Positions 60,007 to 64,000 of a stretch of DNA of 64,000 nt are shown here, one piece after another. Origin of the DNA: Sipunculus nudus (lineage: Eukaryota > Annelida > Sipuncula > Golfingiida > Sipunculidae); assembly GCA_026874595.1 (NCBI GenBank), contig CM049320.1:12516488-12580487 (forward strand). The letters are read 5' to 3'. Position 1 is the first letter of the stretch. Each line of letters begins with the position of its first letter. The notes under the pieces are model-generated. The model worked only from the letters and a program-made list of their open reading frames with translations, was not told the origin of the DNA and did no database searches. A program made the position numbers and the translations under genes.

Positions 60007-60218
60007 TTGTCCAGTGCGGTGAATGGTACAGTTGTAGTACAATCATCAGACGATATCAACCCTGAGATCTACTGCAAGTACTGCGGGGTGTCGTTTAACT
60101 CTCCAAAACAAGCCCACCAACACTACCAGGGCAAGAACCACGCCAAGCGGATGAGGAGCACCAACTCAAAGGCCCCAATCAACCCCATCACTAAAGACAA
60201 CTCAAACAATGCAACCAA
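60007..60218 (+). CDS. ZMAT3-like protein, internal exon with U1-type zinc finger
   Basis: About 70 codons of an internal exon. Residues 22-45 form a U1/matrin-type finger, C-x2-C-x12-H-x5-H (C23, C26, H39, H45), ending in HYQGKNHAKRMR. That closely resembles the second finger of ZMAT3 (Wig-1) and the related ZNF385 fingers, which bind double-stranded RNA in the nucleus and act on p53-linked mRNA stability and splicing. The 5' edge is the acceptor TTTTGTAG; an in-frame TAG in it excludes read-through from the intron. A second AG lies 8 bp downstream (60014). The donor CAA-GTAAGG starts at 60219 and leaves two bases of a codon, which the next exon completes in frame. The start of the gene and the first finger are not in the window. 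The distinction from ZNF385 is not certain. Confidence 0.85.
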
Positions 60219-61078
60219 GTAAGGCTCTTAACAGCTGGTTAAAACTAGATTAATCCTTCTGATCATGATTAATGCCCATGGTCATACATGATGTAGTATT
60301 CATAGTGTTGAAGAAATTAAGGAAAATCATGCAAGGCCTTTAATCATCTCAGTTACATTGTGCCATTTAATTTTATGAAATTGTAACTCAAATTTCACAA
60401 CCAGATTGTTTTCATCAGACAGTGGCACACTTTTTGGGGTAAAAAATCCATTAATTGCACTTATCTTGTTTTTTGTTCTATCCAGAGTCAGCTATGCAAA
60501 TTTCAGATTTCCATGCGAGTTGTAAAATTAGTTGATTAGCTTGCCACCAGATGGCAGCTCAGTAGCTGATGGCACACAGAGTTTGGGAATTCAGTATTTC
60601 ATTGGTACAAGCCATATGCAAAATAACTTCTGTTTACTGTCATGTTCATTAAACTGTGTGATTGATATATTGTTTTATTTGAATCATTTTGAAAAATCCA
60701 GAACAAGTACACTTCTGTGGGAATAAATTTTGTTAGGTGGCTATAAAATCAGTTTCAGGAACCAAGGAGTCTTGAGTGAGCAGTCTGTTTAGAGTAATCA
60801 TCTACTGACCTATTAATGATCAATTTCAAAGCATTCAGCAGAATAAGGGGTTATTTCAATTATATTTGTATGAGAAAATAACATGACATGTGTGTTTTTG
60901 CATAAATTCAATTCTAAAATCTGTTGATCTGTTGACAACTTATTTTCAGAAAGAACTATCATGTTGGAAACATATTCCCTCAGAAATGTTGGACATGCTT
61001 GGTCGAACAGATTGTATTTTGTGAAACTAACTGGTTTTTACTGAATTTAAAGCATAACTTATTTTTACTCTTTCACAG
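60219..61078 (+). other. Intron between the zinc-finger exons
   Basis: Starts GTAAGG. AT-rich and without repeats I recognise until the acceptor duplication. The intron runs to 61234 if the last acceptor is used, or to 61078, 61130 or 61182 if an upstream copy is used. Confidence 0.75.
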
Positions 61079-61285
61079 ATCCAGTTCTAAGTTCCACTGT
61101 TCTGTATGTGGGATTTTAACTCTTTCACAGATCCGGTTCTAAGTTCTACTGTTATGTATGTGGGATTTTTACTCTTTCACAGATCCGGTTCTAAGTTCTA
61201 CTGTTCTGTATGTGGGATTTTTACTCTTTCACAGATCTGGTTCTAAGTTCTACTGTTCTGTGTGTGGAATACAGCTCTCATCACA
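61062..61285 (+). repeat. 52-bp tandem repeat duplicating a 3' splice site and the exon start
   Basis: Acceptor AGs lie at 61078, 61130, 61182 and 61234, exactly 52 bp apart. Each is preceded by TTTACTCTTTCAC or TTAACTCTTTCAC and followed by ATCYrGTTCTAAGTTCYACTG, the first codons of the finger exon. Only the fourth continues into the full exon. Copies 1-3 read SxSKFYCSVCGI-like peptide (one has H for Y, one has Y for S), then hit TAA inside the next copy because 52 is not a multiple of three. Confidence 0.92.
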
Positions 61286-61392
61286 AGAACAGTACAACAA
61301 ACATGTGCTCAGCTCACGACACATCACAGCCAGCAAAGGTCAGCTAGAAAAAGACAAGTCAGGGGGGCGATGGGGCGGAGCTAAACGATCTG
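61235..61392 (+). CDS. ZMAT3-like protein, next exon with U1-type zinc finger
   Basis: About 52 codons. The exon completes the codon left open by 60218 (phase 2 to phase 2), so the two exons join in frame. It encodes SGSKFYCSVCGIQLSS.., a finger with C8, C11, H24 and H30 (C-x2-C-x12-H-x5-H), as in the third finger of ZMAT3, which also begins SGxFYCSxC. A basic, glycine-rich tail follows (KDKSGGRWGGAKRS). The donor G-GTAGGT starts at 61393, leaving phase 1, so the protein continues beyond this exon. I see no further exon before 64000. The start is the fourth of four tandem acceptors; only this one keeps the finger whole. Confidence 0.85.
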
Positions 61393-62222
61393 GTAGGTGT
61401 TGCCATTTTGTGATTGATTGACAGTAAAAATGTCTCATGTAATCATCATACAGTAAGTTACTTTATTATTATATCTGTGTTTGGAAACGTGACTGCTTAA
61501 TGTGTGTGCAGGAGTATGTGTTTAGGTGAGCGTGTGTTGGTGATTAGCAGCATTATACTGCAAGTATGAACAGACCAAATATTTGTTTAAATATGGAATC
61601 AGAGTTAATTTTGCATGAAAAATAGAAATAAAAACATATAATTATACTAAGAATAATCTTGACTTATTTTCATTAAATAAGACACAGCTGAGCATATTAA
61701 GTTCCCCAGTTTCATAAGCAAAATCTTGGATCTGCTGCCACCTATGAGCCGATTTGTGTACTTAAACTCTGCCTCTGGTTTTAAGCTAGTAATTGCTGCC
61801 ACCTAGTGTGTAGGTACATAACTAATAGGAAATAACATGCTGACACATTCTGTGGGAAGATTGAGATAAACTAAGCCATGGTATGACTGAAATCATAATG
61901 GGAAGTTAGTTTTGAACTCAGTACTATGAACATACTTGATCTCATATAATAATTACCATTATAGCACATTTGGTACATATTTTTCTCTTCTGACATATAA
62001 TGCAAACTTGCATTAAGGTACAACAGTTGGATTTGACTTGAACAGGTCAAACTTTAGGATCTAATCCCATGAAATTGTAATAATGTCTTAATTTAATTAA
62101 ATAGAATCAATTAAATTTTGCTGTTTATTCTGATTTTTTTCACTTCCATTTAAAACATGTTTTAGCACCAGGTAATGGATAAGCTTTATTTCTTGTACTG
62201 GGGCAGGTACAGGATTTTAGAA
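61393..62222 (+). other. Intron following the second zinc-finger exon (5' part)
   Basis: Starts GTAGGTGT. AT-rich. The related words CTGCCACCTATGAGC and CTGCCACCTAGTGTG occur at 61737 and 61796. No exon is seen. Confidence 0.6.
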
Positions 62223-62740
62223 AAAGAGCACTACAAATGGTGCATGATATGCCCATTGCGTATCTTGTGATCTCTGACCTTATTAAGTATGGGTGAATTT
62301 TGCCAAGAATGGAATCCAGGTGAGAAACTGTATTGTTTAATATTCGTAATGAGTTTAATGAAAACCCATCAGATTTTTAGAAATCATCATGGTGCCATCA
62401 GAATCTGGTGACCTCTGACCTCATAAATTATGCACAGATTTTGCCAGAAATCTAACTAATGTGAGATATTTTATTGGTTTATATTTCTATTGAGATTTAT
62501 CAATATCAATCATATTCCTGGTAAGTTATCGCGGCAACACCACAAAGTAGAGCAGTGACCTATGACCTTATTAAATATGCGTGGAATTTGCCACTAATCG
62601 AACTTGAGTGATATAATCTACTGGTTAGGTGTTATGGTGAGTTTTGTGAAAAAAATCCATCAAAGCTAAGATTGAAAAAAGTATTGCAGCAACGCTGAAA
62701 GTTAACAGATGGACACGGGCATATTATAATACATCCCATA
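62223..62740 (-). mobile_element. Family E element 2 (inverted)
   Basis: The reverse-oriented copy of 43648-44158. Read on the minus strand it starts near GGGATGTATTATAATATGCC, with GTCCATCTGTTAAC next. It has three monomers of about 141-145 bp and ends in a hairpin GCACCATTTGTAGTGC (62243-62228) followed by TCTTTTT in place of CTTG-TT. The subterminal pair ATAATATGCCC / GGGCATATCAT agrees in 10 of 11 positions. Confidence 0.7.
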
Positions 62741-63310
62741 ATATACAGGTTTAAAACAAGGGGCAGAATTTTTATCATGGGAAAGGGCACCAGCTCCAGT
62801 TGTGTAAATTTTTTTTTTTATAATATTGGCTGTAATGAAACAATCAGGGGTTTTCTGGTATTTAGTGCTAATTCTTGTTTTTCCGGGGGGGGGGGGGGGG
62901 GGGGGGGAACGGAGTGAAAAGGGGCCCCCAATCCAACCCTTTAGTATACTCAATACACTATTCTGCTTTTTCATGTTCTAAGACCATATTTTGGATACAT
63001 GGGCAAAATCTGTCTGGAAATAGTTCTGAAGAAATAAGTTCTCAGTTGGAACAATTTTTTTTTTCTCCTTTGTTTTCCACTTTTTCAGAATGTGTCTGTC
63101 TCTCCATCACACACACATGCGTTTGCAAAAACATTAAATTCACAGGCATATTCACAGTAATGTCACAAATATTCTAATTGGTAAGTTCCCCATGCAGTGC
63201 TACCACCTGGTAGGGCCTTCTTAAATCATGTTGGGTTGAGGTGCTATCAGGTCAAGGGAGTGACATGAAAAGGTAAATTAATAAACAAAGTTGGCAAAAA
63301 TTTTCTTATT

Positions 63311-63311
<1 letters not shown>
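62741..63311. other. Non-coding intronic stretch with a 23-base G run
   Basis: A run of 23 G at 62885-62907 on the plus strand could form a G-quadruplex and, if transcribed with the gene, would be in the sense RNA. Nothing else is recognised. Confidence 0.6.

Positions 63312-63348
<37 letters not shown>
63312..63348. repeat. (TC)n microsatellite
   Basis: About 36 bp of TC dinucleotides in the sense strand of the putative intron. Pyrimidine-rich tracts like this can bind splicing repressors. Confidence 0.95.
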
Positions 63349-63352
<4 letters not shown>

Positions 63353-63499
63353 ACTATTGAAGAAACATAGCTCATTTATATTTGATTTTCTCAAGTAACC
63401 ACACTCTTTCATTTTAGGTATACAAATGAAATTGCATTGAAATTTGTCTTTTCAAAATGAAATAAAAGTGATAAAAGATAGCTGATAAAACAAAACACA

Positions 63500-64000
63500 A
63501 AATTTTATATCATGGATTATTAGCTGGTTAAACAAAACCCATACTTTGAAGCTCTATATTAATGAAGAGTTCATCAAACAAAACACATTTTCATATCATG
63601 GATTGGTAGAGAGCTTGTTAAACAAAAAAAAATTACATCATGGCTTAATAGAGAGTTCATTAAACAAAACACAAAATTTTATATCATGGATAAATAGAGA
63701 GTGCATTAAGTAAAATGCAAAATTTAATATAATGGAATAATAGAGAGTTCTTTGAACAAAAAAAACAAATTTTAATATCATTGATTGATAGAGACACACT
63801 ATTAAACAAAACACAAAAGTTTATATTTTATGGATTGATAGAGAGCTTGTTAAACAAAAAAAATAACATTATGGCTAAAAAGAGAGTTCATTAAACAAAC
63901 ACAAATTTTAATATCATGGATTGATAGAAAGCCTATTGAAAAAACAGGAATTTCAACATTATGAATTAAAATACAAATTTTAATATTGTGGAATAATAAA
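63500..64000 (+). repeat. Minisatellite, unit about 58 bp with a 232-bp higher-order period
   Basis: Units contain TATCATGGATTGATAGAGAG and TTAAACAAAACACAAA-like blocks. The variant GAGAGCTTGTTAAACAAAAA with the following CATGGCTTAATAGAGAG-type unit appears at 63609 and again at 63841, exactly 232 bp (four units) apart, showing a higher-order repeat. The array continues past the window end. Confidence 0.85.

Noticed and set aside
61158-61260. An upstream extension of the second exon as one open frame (MWDFYSFTDP..)
   Set aside because: It is the out-of-frame reading of the 52-bp repeats; the acceptor at 61234 and the phase with the previous exon fit the shorter exon.
1-64000. CRISPR arrays, bacterial operons or phage genes
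   Set aside because: Tandem repeats here lack regular unique spacers, and composition, introns and retroelements are those of an animal genome.

Overview
The window is animal nuclear DNA, AT-rich and almost entirely non-coding. It most likely comes from a mollusc, probably a bivalve. I base that on two things: the large load of short-period GTCCGTC-led repeats and pearl-like minisatellite elements, and a ZMAT3-like zinc-finger gene with small exons and long introns. The species cannot be named from the sequence alone.

The only host coding sequence I can support is at the right end, on the plus strand. Two exons (60007-60218 and 61235-61392) each encode one U1/matrin-type C2H2 finger and splice together in phase. 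Just upstream of the second exon, a 52-bp segment holding the 3' splice site and the start of the exon is repeated in tandem, giving four near-identical acceptors. The first three copies run into a stop codon.

The rest is mobile DNA and unique AT-rich sequence. Five families with unrelated bodies, here called A to E, share one end layout. Each has a T-tract, a subterminal inverted repeat (often a 5' hairpin followed by TATAGT), a GTCCGTC-like leader, a minisatellite or duplicated core, the inverted partner of the subterminal repeat, a terminal hairpin, then CTTG or CTAG abutting TT. This is the architecture of Helentron-associated non-autonomous elements (HINE, DINE-1 or pearl type). Copies: A at 731-5481, 9386-11632, 21871-22538, 26606-28701 and 31674-31705; B at 2702-4809 (nested in the first A) and 47446-48972; C at 13951-15594; D at 5485-6560 and 6887-9218; E at 43648-44158 and, inverted, 62223-62740.

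At 51856-57857 lies a 6.0-kb element with hAT-type ends: a 12-bp inverted repeat beginning CAGACATGGGGT, a perfect 8-bp target duplication (GTCCTACC), and ATTACT hexamer arrays inside both ends. I see no transposase in it. Nested inside it on the minus strand is a GC-rich, jockey-like non-LTR retrotransposon (about 53640-57595) with an ORF1 tail, a complete apurinic endonuclease, and a reverse transcriptase broken by one frameshift at a five-base C run.

Smaller pieces: two inverted copies of a 550-bp MITE (17967-18519, 58726-59270), a 514-bp MITE with long terminal repeats (36612-37125), a possible TTAA-flanked MITE (15994-16497), a tRNA-derived SINE (23962-24168), a LINE 3' remnant (39797-40470), long TA, CT, G and C runs, and a minisatellite at the right edge. 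If the window upstream of 60007 belongs to the ZMAT3-like gene, it would be one very large repeat-filled intron; this is inference.
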